Positions 49,590 through 60,457 of a stretch of DNA of 64,000 bases are shown one piece after another (position 1 is the stretch's first letter; each line of letters opens with the position of its first letter). Position numbers and translations under genes: made by a program. This stretch comes from Schistosoma mansoni (taxonomy: Eukaryota > Platyhelminthes > Trematoda > Strigeidida > Schistosomatidae), in assembly GCF_000237925.1 (NCBI RefSeq), contig NC_031502.1, forward strand, positions 15,488,434 to 15,552,433, read 5' to 3'. Below the pieces are notes generated by a model. The model saw nothing but the letters and a program-made list of their open reading frames with translations. It was not told the DNA's origin and searched no databases.

Positions 49590-50244
49590 CTTATTTATTT
49601 ATTTGGACTCATAAATATTGGTACAAAGGGGCACCAAATACATATGCGCCGCACAAATCTCATTTGATTTGTGTGAGGGCTGTGATACTACCCAGGTGCC
49701 CAAACTGAAGCAGGTGGTTTTCTTAGGGAGCCACACCTGGAGCCTTTGACCTAAAGGTTTGATCCACAAGGCAGTAGGGCAACGTAAGGAGATGCAGTCC
49801 CATGGTAGCTGGTGACCAAACGATGGGTTCATACACCATTAGTTCCATCAGGATCCTGGAGCCCAAATAAACAATTGGTTTGGAATCAGGGTTTTCCAAC
49901 TCCGGCGCTTTAACCGGGTTGGTGGACACGGAAAGTCCACCTAGGGGAGTTGGAAAACCCTCATTCCAAACCAATGGTGCACACGGGCTCCAGGATCCTG
50001 ATGGAACTAATGGTGTATGAACCCATCGTTTGGTCACCAGCTACCATGGGACTGCATCTCCTTACGTTGCCCTACTGCCTTGTGGATCAAACCTTTAGGT
50101 CAAAGGCTCCAGGTGTGGCTCCCTAAGAAAACCACCTGCTTCAGTTTGGGCACCTGGGTAGTATCACAGCCCTCACACAAATCAAATGAGATTTGTGCGG
50201 CGCATATGTATTTGATTTCTTCTTGTACCAATGTTTATGTTTAA
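49590..50244. repeat. Long palindrome of two RTE-tailed short elements head to head
   Basis: Two arms of about 300 bp (49590-49903 and 49946-50244) are near-perfect inverse copies around a 42-nt loop. Each arm encodes the same unused frame (MNPSFGHQLPWDCISLRCPT...). Each ends outward with the RTE 3' signature GCGGCGCATATGTA...TTGTACCAAT...TTTATG and a TAAATAAA-like tail. The loop holds the hairpin-forming leader GGTGGAC...GTCCACC. The structure is two non-autonomous RTE derivatives joined 5' to 5'. Confidence 0.85.
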
Positions 50245-51747
50245 ATTAATAAATGTTGGGTACAATAGTTGGGAGTAGACAATATGACTACTTCAGAATA
50301 TGTTCAGAAGATCTTTGCTGCGTCCTGACACCAACATGTAAGCTAGGTCAATCGCTTGACACCTGCTGTTTTAATACAAAAAGTTTCGCAATTCGAAAAA
50401 ACAATTCTTGCGTACAGTAAACCTATATTTCACCATGTATTTTTCTTTGAAAGGTGGTAGGCCTGTATTGTGGAGGCAAATAAGTAATTTATGTTTCCAG
50501 TTAATTGAGCAGTTTTTGTCAAATGCTCGTGAATCAAATACTCGTGGAACAAACTTGTTAAATACACGTAAGTCAAATTGTTTGTGAACGTAGTTACTGC
50601 CATAAAAGTTTTATACTATCATGTTCAGTTAGGTATCACTCAACGGGGTTCAGGTACATGGAGCGCTGGAATTTTTCACACCTTGCTATGTAAAACGTGT
50701 AAATACTGTCAACATCTTCATAATTCTTCATATCAGCATGTACCGATGCCGTAACAGTTCAGCGTTGAGAATTTCAGAATAACACTACCACTTAGGGACT
50801 CTACAGCATGGTAATATATTTTCCCATTATCTACTAGTCGAATTCCTTCTTAAGGTTTAAACTGGACATCGTTCTACAACCTCTACAAATTCCAGTATCA
50901 ATCGGCTTCTCAGCACACAGTAACCGTCAAATTTTCACCATATCCTCTGTCACTCCTATTATTTGAGTTTAAAACCGTCGTAAATGAGTATCATTAATAT
51001 CTGGCCTTGGGTTCCTACATCAACTTTTGTAATCGAACGTCAGTACTCATATATAGACTATCCATTAACTAACTATTACTACGATTTAGGAAAACTAAAA
51101 ATATTGCTTGGCTATAATTTTGTAGTCTACACCAGCTGACTGCAGCATATATGAAGGTGCGTCTAGACAGTATTTGTCCGACTTAGTTTTTATAATGAAA
51201 GTATTGTGGCTTATGATCATGTTGTAGAGGGTGTACACAAAGCCAAATAATATCAAATATCACTCAGTAGTAAATTGATATGTCCAAAACATAGAAAACC
51301 AAATAAAAATAGTAAAAAAAATCAACAAAGACGTGGTAATACTTACAATGGTATATCAGAAGTAACTACAATACAAATAATAATGCTCTAATTTTAAAGA
51401 AATGTTATATAGCTTAGTATATACGTTAATGTAGTTAAGTGTGAATATTTTACACTCCATTTTGTGGCAGCTTTGATACTTTTCAAAATTTCTTACGCTC
51501 CTAAGACGTTGTTAATCGGTTTATAATTTCCATGTATCTAATTAACACTCGTAAACCAATTATCAAATGTGTGTACCCTCTTTAGTTCGTTTGAATTCAC
51601 CTATCGCATCAAGTCCAACTAAAGTGAACTGTCATGTCTATTTGGTCCTTAAATGAAGATAAAATAGATCTGTAGCATCACAATAAATATGGTGGCACAA
51701 AGTGACTTTTTATAAACCACATGATCATTGTCGAAGTGGGATAATAT

Positions 51748-51906
51748 GCCTGTAATCCTGGGTTTCGTGCTATTTTGCACTCGTCAGCAAGGTGTACCTG
51801 TAATCTTAGGTGAACTGATACTCCCTGGTGGATTCTATCCCTTGCCACCCAGCTTCACAATCAGATACATTACCACAGCTATCCGGACTGCAACTGACCT
51901 CCTGTA
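51748..51906 (-). mobile_element. tRNA-related SINE carrying a hammerhead ribozyme (Sm-alpha-like)
   Basis: Read on the minus strand, the unit starts with a tRNA-like head. It has an A-box-like GGATAGCTGTGGTAATG (complement of 51868-51884) and a B-box-like GGGATAGAATCC (51830-51841). A hammerhead core follows about 40 nt further on. This is the order known for the schistosome Sm-alpha SINE family. Both pol III boxes have drifted, so the copy is probably inactive. It lies in the intergenic or 5' region upstream of the visible NDC1 exons. Confidence 0.68.
51760..51790 (-). ncRNA. Hammerhead ribozyme core
   Basis: On the minus strand: CTGACGA (complement of 51781-51787), a 4-bp stem II GTGC/GCAC closed by the loop AAAATA, then GAAAC (51762-51766). 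All conserved core strand positions of CUGANGA...GAAA are present. Stem III is very short, and the cleavage triplet after it appears to be ATT rather than GUC/GUU. Stem I is partly mismatched. The fold is therefore recognisable, but self-cleavage is uncertain. Confidence 0.62.
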
Positions 51907-52146
51907 GTGCGGAGATATATTTACAAGTTACTGACCACTTGGTAGTTACCAATTACATGTGTGCCAAGTCCTTCTTAGTGCATATCGAAATCTATCTGTG
52001 ATAGATGGTAAAATTCAATATTCGAATGAATAAAAACTTCAATTCAGTGATCGCATACAGGTTCAGTTAGTAGATTTAGCCCCATCTTTGTTAACCTTGT
52101 TAGTACTTCCCTTAAACATCCCAACAAATAACATTTACCTTATCAG

Positions 52147-52203
52147 TTTACTTTGGAGCAAGGAAAACCTTGTTCAGTTAACATGAGTCAATCAAATGTC
52201 TTA
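52147..52203 (+). CDS. NDC1: NDC1 putative 57-nt exon
   Basis: 19 codons between TTATCAG and GTAAGA, phase 0 on both sides, starting FTLEQGKPCSVNMSQSNVL. It joins the next exon in frame, but the sequence itself is not conserved enough to prove identity. Confidence 0.5.
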
Positions 52204-55200
52204 GTAAGAGATCGATTCCTAAAAATCCACTGTAAAAGGCATTTCTACAGCATCTGATTTCACTTAACAAATGTAAATATATTCAATCGTGCTTGCTTTT
52301 GTGTTAATTATTCTGTCATTTTATTGTGTAACAGAACTCTTCCTGTTGACCAACTATTCTGTCTTTCGACCCTGTTCACTGGGACCATGCCAAGTCAAAC
52401 AAATGATCTCGACTCTCATCACTTGAGGTCTCCATTTCCACTGTCTGTCCAGGTCGAATATTTTTAGATACCAGACAAGTTGTATGTAGTAACGCTACAG
52501 TCCCATTTGCTTTTCTCATTTTCCGATAGGTATTTCTAGTGTATACTGAAACCATTTGTGCTCATCAATTTTTATTATCCGAAGTTTGTAACATCTATAC
52601 GCCAACGCCTCATAATTCAGACTTCTTCGCTTATTTTCAGCTCTTTGGCCTAAAAATATTGACTTTAAATATAAACAGTATCTACCCTCATCATTTGAAT
52701 CAAATCTGCGTCAACGCAACAGTGCTAAACTATTGTCTGCTACTAATGAAAATGTGTCTGATATGCAGCCTTCCGGGTCCATAATTGCTCGAAATTTAAT
52801 AAATGCTGGTCGAACTTTGCTTTCTAAGGTACGCTGGTCAATAAAAAACGACTGGAATTTTCATTTAACAAAAATATTGGGTATACTGGATTTTTGTTAA
52901 CAATTAGACAAAACCAAACTTGCTTGGAAGTAAAAAGTGAAATATTTGTGGAGATGTTTAACAACTGGTGTACACTACAGCTGGCTAGATATGAAGTAAA
53001 ATATTTAGTTAAAGCAGTGATCCAAACACAAGTTTTAAATTTGCTATTTTGTCAAATCTTAATTGGTGCCAAAGTTCAGTATACGTGGCTGAGGTAACAT
53101 AACACCGTTTTGTCTTCGGATTAAATAAATCAAGCGATTAAATTTATAAATCGTTTCTAGTTTTAAAAGTCTTAAGATGTCTCTGTGGTCAAAAATATTT
53201 CCATAGTTCCTAAAATATTTTGTAAGTTAGTATCAAGGAAATTTATTTCTTTTTACTCAGATTTCAACTGGCTAGGCGAATCGTATAGCTTTCTTTGAAT
53301 TTAGCCAAATTTTAAGAAGTAACCGTAGGAAAGATCAACCAATTTGAAGACGTTTCAGGTTGGATGTAATGGTAAAACATCGTTCGAAGTCCGCTCTAAT
53401 CTAGTAAAGCACAGTGCCTACTACCTTGTTCATTCCGTTGCCCCACCTTATTTTGACAAATACTTATCATAATTCAACTAAAATCTATTACTCAGTAGTG
53501 TCTATTTTTCTTTTCTAGGTATACACGCGGTTGTCTCGAACACAACTGTTCAGTATTCTATCTTCAGAAATACCCTATGCTTCGACAGCACACCTTTTCT
53601 CAACTGCTACAGATATTGGCTACGCAAACGACCTGGACTTCGATAAACCGTTAGTACGAACGAGTGGTCAAGTTATTATCTGGGCAACAGAAATCTTAGC
53701 TTGTTTGACACTGGCCGCTTACAATGAAGACCAATTTGGTTCGGTTCAACAGACTCTTGGGCGGATCTTACTACTTTTTGCTGATGGATTAGAAGTAAGT
53801 TTATGGCCTTTGACAGTTCCAATCACTTCCTAAATTCAGTTGCATAAATCGAACTGATTGTCATTTACTTAAAAAAACAAACTTGATGAGAACATTCGCC
53901 GAAGTTTAGACGACCAGTTTGATAGAAATCAGACGCAAAGTAAATATTGAAGACATGAAATGTAAAAATGATATTCAATATCATCTCAGTAATTGAGAAT
54001 AAAATAGCTCCAACTTTCCACCCGGCAGACTAATTCGAGCTTCTCTAAAGAAATATTTCGACCTATTATCTCTTTAAAGTTGCTCAAACCGGTTTGCTAG
54101 GAAGAAAGTTAAAATTTAAGGCGCATAAAAATACTTTGGTCCAACTTCAGAAGTGATGATTCCTTCCCCTTTTAAATGGATAAATTTTTGTCTGTTATGC
54201 AATTAGTAACCAGTTACCAAAATGTATAGACATTTAGTATTACAGGAATAACACCTATCTCACAGCTATTATCAACGAAAAGCTCTTGTCACAAAAAACC
54301 TCGTTAATCAAAGAAGCTGACGCTAATCTTATTGCTAAACAATGGTAATCTACCTCAATACCGGTTATATGGATCAAATGTACCATATGATGGAAAATAA
54401 TACTACCTTGTTAGCCAAACGTCGCTTTATGAAGAGTTTAAGCTGATGTCCTGTGAAATAGTACCTCTGAGAATTAATTTTAGGCTATTTAATACTTTCT
54501 TAAAACTTAAGTGGATGAATTAAACACACTTGTTACTTGATAATCATCTTAACTATTTCATATTTCATTGTACCGTTTTTTTAAGGCAGTTGAAAAGCAC
54601 TTGAGGTTCGTCGGTTTGCTCTCCACTCAGTACAAACAAGCAGTAAACTGTCCAGTTTCTGACAGCTTCTACACGAGTACAATATTATCCGCTGGACATC
54701 TTCAAACTCCATTAAAAAGTTTGAATAAACTTTCAGGCGATTCATTCCCCTCAAACGATTTATGTAAATTAACATATTATCGTTTTGCATCCGATGCCAG
54801 TCTTCCATGGCGTGTTTATGCAACGTTTTGTTGGGCTGTAACAAACTGCCTAAGTCAATATGATGGTTGTTTTGCGTAAGTCCCGCTATTTTATTATGTA
54901 ACCACTTCCTCCTTATGCATAAAACTAAACAGACTACTTTGCTGGTCGAATCATATAAAATAGCAAACTTATATTGTTCATTGCTAAACCTAACGTTAAT
55001 AAAGTGATCTGTTATTGGAATCGGTAACTTGAAGTGGCGTCGCCCACTTTTTCCATGTTTATTTGACTTTATCATAAATATTCGTTAAGAGATAACGCTC
55101 CCATCGTCTAACTTTTCAAAGGGTGATCGTCTATTGAGATTCACTTGTTGACTTCGAATACGCAGAAAACGTAGCTTTTTTCGGTTAAAACTGACAAGAT

Positions 55201-58200
55201 TCAGAGTCTCCTGAACACTTTAAGCGACAATGCAATGATGTTTAGGGTGCGGCACCTTCCCTCTAAGTGCGAAATGTTACTTTAGGATAGGTCCACGTTA
55301 TCACCTGAATCAATGGTTGGGAGCAGAGTAGTCGATTGTCGACTAATTTACTTATCTTGGGTGTTTCATCAGTCTTGATCGGCTGGTGTCTGACGAAGTC
55401 TCGGTACAAATTAAGAAAGCCCGATTGGATTTTGTCAACTCCCGTCACTTGTGGTGTAGAGGAGATATCTCCCTGCCAACCAAATGATGAGCTTACTGCA
55501 TAGCAGTTCGCCCCGTCCTACTTCAATAAATAAAATGACGATATCTACTGAAAATTCTATTCACGCTCCTATTAAAAGTCACACAACTCACACTATTGTT
55601 ATTTACGTCACTTATTCACTCCCTTTTATTCCCAATATGTGTACCCTTTTCAACTTATGCAGCAGCTCGCCCATGGTGGAAACTCTTTTCTATCTAAACA
55701 ATCTCCAGTCACTGTCTGGTCGAAAATAAATGCTTCCACTGAATACGAATACTGAACCAGTCTTTCTAAAACCACGAACACCGTTCAAACTGGCTTCCTT
55801 CAACGTTCGCACACTAATGCAGATCGGACAACTGGTAGGGCCGGCTATGTCTTTAGAAAGTCTTAATGTCGACGTTTGTTGTCTATCCGAAACCCGTATT
55901 CAAGACTCTAGTGAAGTACTACGAATTCGCTCTCCATCTGTCGCTTCAAAAGACTTGTTTTACGTGCATTTATCCGGGAATCCTTTGGCATCTTTGTCTG
56001 GTCTTGCTGGCGTTGGTGTCGCACTAAGCACTAGAACTGAGGTAGCACTAATTGTTATATCTTGTGGCCGAGTAGATGCCCAGTTTATGTATGACGTGAT
56101 AAAACCGCCAATCTGAGAGCAGCGAATTATCGATTGGAACAGCGACACACGAAAACCGTACGAGCAGTCTAGAGCGCTTATCGATCCTGCTTCTGCCTAG
56201 CCCAGCCAGTTAAGTCCAAAACACCAATAACAGCCTCTGTGCTATCAATCCTTGTATTTCAAACATACTGAGTTTATGTACCAAACAGACTGACTACATC
56301 GTACCAATAAAATAGGAAATAACATTTGTACAAGATTCAGCCAAATGTGGCTGTGAATAGGGGGGACAGTAATCAATAGGCTGGGGATAGCTCAAAAAAT
56401 GGTAAATCGCATAATAATAGTCTATGGGTCAAAATAAAGCTTATAATAAGGGTCACATGGACATGAATAGTCTAGTTATTTAGCAATTATATGATAAAAA
56501 ATATATGCATAATACTGGTCCATAAATGGTCGCTATTGTTATCGGGACACAACACTAATCGATTGGATCCCCATTAAAACAATCGGTTATGTGCTGTTAG
56601 ATTAGAAAGTTCCATCAAAGTGAGAAGAAATCGGCGTAAGAAACGATATGTTTTTGTCATCTCCGCTTATGTCCCGACAGATTGCAGGCCTAATGCAATC
56701 AAGGATGAATCCTACCATCAACTAACTGTTCTTCTCCAGAAAGTGCGTTCGACAGATATTGTACTACTAGCCGGAGACTAGAATGCACAGGTCGAGCGTC
56801 TTGACATAGGCGAGAGTCGTTCAGGTGGCCGATGGAGACCTGTAGGTCGCAGGACAGATAACGGGGACCGTCTACTGCAACTATACACAGATTACAACCT
56901 GTTTCTGGCTAGCACCAACTTCCGGCACAGTCATCGCCGATCTGCCACCTGGCGTCCTCCCTCTGCATCTCAAGCCTGGACTCAGATTGATCACATCGCG
57001 ATCAGTTACCGCTGGCGTGGTTGTGTACAGGACTGCCATTCATTTTGGAGTACCTATCTAGACTCTGGTCATGCATTGGTCTGCGCCAATGTTACCTTAC
57101 TTTTCAGTGACCAACGAATTGACCGTCATCAACAGATTGATGTAAGTAAATTGGTTGCAACTCCTGTTGCAAGTAAGTACCGAACCGAGCTGGCTTCTAG
57201 ACTAGCTACCATCTCACCGAAAAGTATAGATGAGCATTGGTTGCAACTGCATGACGCCATGAAAATGGCGAGTAAAGCCGCTTGCGGCTTCGCGAAACGT
57301 CCCGCTTACAAGCACTGGGTTTCTTCTGGCTCCTTACAACTGATGGAAGCCCGTCGGTCTACTCCGGGTGACCGTGAGTTTGACCACAAACGAAGGCTGT
57401 TACGTAATGAAATTGGGCAAAGCTTACGTAAGTACCGAGAAGCAGGCTAATGAGCTGGAAGCAGCAGCTGCATCTGGTAACTGCCGGGAGCTCTTCCAAC
57501 TCATCCGAGCCACTGGCAGCAAGAAGTCTGGTGTGAGTGAAACAATCTGTGAGGATGACGGGATGCCAATCAGTAACATCCATGGACGTCTTGGACGATG
57601 GGCAGAATTCTTTGAAGGGCAGTTCAACCGGCCTGATGCTACGTCAACATGGATCACATTGTCCTGTGCTCCATGGCCGGTGACGACTGCTCAGGCAGAG
57701 TGAGGGCATACAACCACCTTTCTTCATTTTTCCATTCAAACAGTGGGGTAAGACAGGGTTGCCCAATCTCAACATTCCTCTTTAGTTTTGCCATCGATGA
57801 CGTTCTGAAAACAGCTCTGATGGATGTAAGTAATGGCGGTGTGGATCTGTTGCCTGGAGAAAGACCTCTCGACCTTGAGTATGCGGATGATATTGTCTTA
57901 CTGTGCGATAATGCCCAAGCCATGCAATCCGCACTTAATCAGTTGGCAATCAGTGTCCGTAGGTACGGTATGTGCTTTGCATCTTCGAAGTGCAAAGTAC
58001 TTCCACAAGACTGGCAGAATTCTAATCCTGTACTCACTTTGGGTGGTGAGCAGATTGAAGTAGTCGAGGATTTCGTGTATCTAGGTAGCTGCACAAGTGC
58101 TGGCGTGAGTGATGAGATTGATGCACGTATAATGAGAGCCAGAGCGGCTTATGCCAATCTGGGCCATCTTTGGCGCCTTCGTGATGTTAGTCTAGCTGTA

Positions 58201-60222
58201 AAAGGTCGGGTCTACAACGCGTCGGTGAGAGCCGTTTTGCTCTATGCTTGTGAAACCTGGCCTCTCCGAGCTGAGGATGTTAGACGACTCTCTGTGTTCG
58301 ATCATCGTTGTCTCCAAAGGATTGCTGACATTCAGTGGCAACACCATGTCAGTAATGCAGAGGTTCGGCATCGTGTGCTCGGGCGCAGAGACGATAATTC
58401 AATTGATGTCACCATCTTGAAACACCGACTTCGGTGGCTTGGACATGTTCTACGAATGTCGTCCCAGAGAATTCCACGTCGTGCATTATTTGCCGACTCT
58501 GGGACTGGTTGGAAAAAGCGGAGAGGAGGTCAGTGTATGACATGGTGTCGTGGTATGAAAGAAAGCTGCAAAGGGCTGGCATCTGTTGGTCCTTCACGAC
58601 TCCCTGACTGGGGTCCGAGAGATGGTGCAACACAGTGGCTCGATACGTTATCAGATATGGCTCAGAATAAAAGCGAGTAGCGATCCTGCCGTCACTTTCT
58701 TCATAAAGAGTGGTTATAACTTTCTTAACTGAAAGAGTTTCCCTGGTTGTACATTTCTGTTTCCCCCATTATTACATTAATCTGTGGTTGTTATTGTTCC
58801 TTTCTTTTTTCTCTTATATGCACCTTACCTCTTTCTCTCTTCCCACCCTCATTGTTTTGTGTAGCGCATATATATATGGTGGCCCCTTGTACCAATATTT
58901 ATGTGTTTAAATAAATAAACTTCAGGGGTGTAAAACATAGCCATTAAGAATAAAGGATATTCGCAGGTTATTGTATTCCATCGTAAATGTCTTTTAAGCA
59001 TTGCTTGTGTATCTTGAGATTACCGAGTGAGCAATATCTGGGGTTAGGAATACAGTATCAGGTAAGAATGGCCAATCGATTGACGAGGTAGTGAATCTTC
59101 ATCAACTGAGGTGGTTGGGCATGCGTAAAACATGTCCTAACCACACCTCACGTTGATGAGCGATGTTGTCTGGTGTGAGAGTTTGCTGGAAAAGAACTAA
59201 CGACGGCCAAACCAAAACACAGAACCAGTCCATGAAGCCATCAAAGACTTGACTGAGTCATAATAACAGGTGTAGACTACCTGGCTGGGCTCCGCGTGAT
59301 TATTGCAACCAGTGGTTAGAGACTTTGAGCGACATATTTCAAAATCGTTTGCAATGCCGCAGGTGCCTCCACTCTGTCTTACCACAGCTTGTAAGCTGCT
59401 GAATCCCTCATAATTTTTTTATTCCGCTAATTTAAATTTTATTGAGTTGTCGATTCGGTGCCCAATCTCTTCTATTATCACTAACACCGTTACTATTTCT
59501 GCCATTCTGGGATTTGGTCTGACAGTTTCATCTCGCTGTGCTAATAGGTTATGGCAACTTGGTGGACCGATGTATGTACGTGCAAAGTTCTATGTTTACT
59601 GACTACAAGGCAGTGTTTAAAAACAAAATCCCGTTCGAAACCTCAGAGACAGTGTGTAAGGAGATGAAATATCTCCTATTGTTTTATTGTACAATGTGGA
59701 GACTAATTTATTTCAATTCTTGAAGGTTCACTTTTATTTTATTTATTTAAATACATAAACATTAATAAGAGGAGGCACTAAATATTTATGCGCCACACTC
59801 CATCATCCGATTTGTGTGAGGTCTGGAATACTGTGCAAAAGCAAGCTAAAGTAATCTAAACAATTTCAAAGGAACGACCAATTTGCTCTTGGACTTGGGC
59901 TGGAGTTCATGTTTCATGGTCACAACCAGTACATGTTTTTATTGACCATTAGGCTGGTTGGTACTATGTTGGACAGAGCAAGGACAAACATTTAAGCAGA
60001 ATAACGTGAATTAAACCCCTGAAGCTTAGTACTTACTCTACTCAAGACAATTAGGAGAACTACGTGTACGATTGGTACCGTTTCTTACTGATGGTTGAAT
60101 TCAATTACTTCCAATATTAATATGTATTGTTGTCTTTTAGAACCTTATCCCTGGACAATAAGTCAAAGGAAAGATTACAACTACTGAAAGCATCTTGTAC
60201 AATAAAAGAAAACCCAAGTTAA
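52147..60222 (+). CDS. NDC1: Nucleoporin NDC1, C-terminal half (6 exons; N-terminal half not found)
   Basis: NDC1 is a transmembrane nucleoporin that anchors the pore scaffold in the nuclear membrane. Exons are 52147-52203, 52530-52587, 52641-52828, 53519-53794, 54586-54875 and 60141-60222. They give 316 codons plus TAA, with consistent phases. The strongest match to vertebrate NDC1 is VIIWATEILACLTLAAYNED then QFGSVQQTL (family: [27 protein letters not shown]). Next come AVEKHLRF (family: EAVDKYFKL) and, in the last exon, SKERLQLLK (family: QKRLQQFLE). The N-terminal membrane-spanning half should lie upstream, possibly near or in the scaffold gap, and I could not recognise it. The last intron is 5.3 kb and packed with retroelements. 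The two most upstream exons are supported mainly by splice sites and phase. Confidence 0.86.
52530..52587 (+). CDS. NDC1: NDC1 putative 58-nt exon
   Basis: Starts after CGATAG with VFLVYTETICAHQFLLSEV and ends in phase 1 at a GTAACA donor. The following intron is only 53 nt. Reading straight through that intron loses the frame of the next exon, which supports splicing. Confidence 0.58.
52641..52828 (+). CDS. NDC1: NDC1 exon, polar linker region
   Basis: 188 nt between TTTTCAG and GTACGC. It encodes a hydrophilic Ser/Asn-rich stretch (NSAKLLSATNENVSDMQPSG) and ends NLINAGRTLLSK. That ending matches the family's polar linker, which closes with FLSK just before the conserved C-terminal domain. 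Confidence 0.75.
53519..53794 (+). CDS. NDC1: NDC1 exon, conserved C-terminal core
   Basis: 92 codons between TTTTCTAG and GTAAGT. It starts VYTRLSRTQLFSILSSEIPY (family: MYFFSKHPEAS) and contains the diagnostic IWATE...AAYNEDQFGSVQ segment. Phase 0 on both sides. Confidence 0.9.
54586..54875 (+). CDS. NDC1: NDC1 exon
   Basis: 290 nt between a T-rich TTTTTAAG acceptor and GTAAGT, ending in phase 2. It begins AVEKHLRFVGLLS. Later it reads RFASDASLPWRVYATFCWAV, which aligns with the family's LRFAFRASLKTAIYRIT helix. Confidence 0.88.
55440..58921 (+). mobile_element. SR2/RTE-type LINE, young but broken, in the NDC1 last intron
   Basis: A plus-strand non-LTR retrotransposon with an apurinic-like endonuclease and a reverse transcriptase. 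The endonuclease begins near 55730 (FKLASFNVRTLMQIG; DVCCLSETR; later SAYVPTD, AGD-NAQ, QIDHIAISY near 56985). After about 57700 the RT palm remains (GVRQGCPIS, LEYADDIVLL) with the C-terminal region to a stop at 58680. The 3' UTR ends in TAAATAAATAAA at 58921. Breaks: a solo LTR at 56053-56554, a frameshift just after it, an in-frame stop within AGD-NAQ, a stop near 57450, and an internal deletion near 57700 removing the fingers and first half of the RT. The 5' boundary is uncertain. Confidence 0.88.
56053..56554. mobile_element. Solo LTR fossil inside the SR2 LINE
   Basis: A 502-bp segment starting TGTT and ending AACA, flanked by the 5-bp target duplication CTAAT (56048-56052 and 56555-56559). 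The LINE endonuclease frame is continuous across the insertion point. It belongs to the same family as 1061-1548, in opposite orientation. No internal region is present, so it arose by LTR-LTR recombination. It must be younger than the LINE copy it sits in. Confidence 0.9.
58930..59420 (+). mobile_element. Relic of a second RTE-like LINE, 3' end
   Basis: Degraded coding sequence directly after the SR2 tail: SIDEVVNLHQLRWLG at 59075-59120, WKRTNDGQTKT near 59190, then CRLPGWAPRDYCNQWLETLS near 59270-59330. These are the C-terminal motifs of RTE-like reverse transcriptases but clearly differ from the SR2 copies. Several stops and frame changes. A related fragment lies at 32195-32560. Confidence 0.72.
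59735..59990 (-). mobile_element. Antisense RTE-tailed short element remnant
   Basis: On the minus strand it ends with CTCACACAAATC..., GCGCATAAATATTTAGTGCC and a TTTAAATAAATAAA tail. This is the same 3' signature as the palindrome arms at 49590-50244. The rest is degenerate. It lies in the NDC1 terminal intron, antisense to the gene. Confidence 0.6.
60141..60222 (+). CDS. NDC1: NDC1 terminal exon
   Basis: A TTGTCTTTTAG acceptor, 27 full codons after the split one, and TAA. It encodes TLSLDNKSKERLQLLKASC and a short tail, aligning with the family C-terminus (AEHQKRLQQFLE). The phase exactly completes the previous exon. An AATAAA at 60296-60301 could be the polyadenylation signal. Confidence 0.82.
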
Positions 60223-60366
60223 CATACATTTTTTGTTATCTTTTTTATGATACAGATTCACATGCATTTACTATTAAACTTTCCCAAAGATGCTAAATAA
60301 AAGTATGTAGTACCGCAAAATTCTTTGACTATTATCTGGACAAACAAATAGTTTTACGAAGACGCA

Positions 60367-60457
60367 TTATGGGATTTCAAGCTGTTTTGGTGGCCTTTGT
60401 TTAGCGTTGCCTTTAACCTTATCTGCAATCCACTTGATACTGCTGTTTATTCCATCC
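60367..60457 (-). CDS. ARFRP1: ARFRP1 terminal exon
   Basis: After a TTTGACAG acceptor it encodes DGINSSIKWIADKVKGNAKQ and RPPKQLEIP, then TAA. This matches the family's C-terminal helix (REGIEWMVKCV) and RPPRQ tail. The entry phase needs a preceding exon ending in phase 2. The open frame runs on upstream to 60588, but that extension does not resemble the missing segment. Confidence 0.8.

Larger units (their letters stand above)
50245..52146. other. Stretch upstream of visible NDC1 exons
   Basis: It holds the hammerhead SINE at 51748-51906. A possible exon after an AG acceptor at about 51470 reads LILFKISYAPKTLLI, slightly like an NDC1 membrane-proximal segment. Its donor and phase do not fit, so it is not called. 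Confidence 0.4.

Noticed and set aside
49599-50244. Mirror-image open frames (MNPSFGHQLPWDC...) as genes
   Set aside because: They are the two arms of one palindrome made of non-autonomous RTE derivatives, with no domain or splice support.
54581-55075. 164-codon minus-strand open frame
   Set aside because: It is the antisense shadow of NDC1 exon 54586-54875, whose plus-strand reading matches the family.
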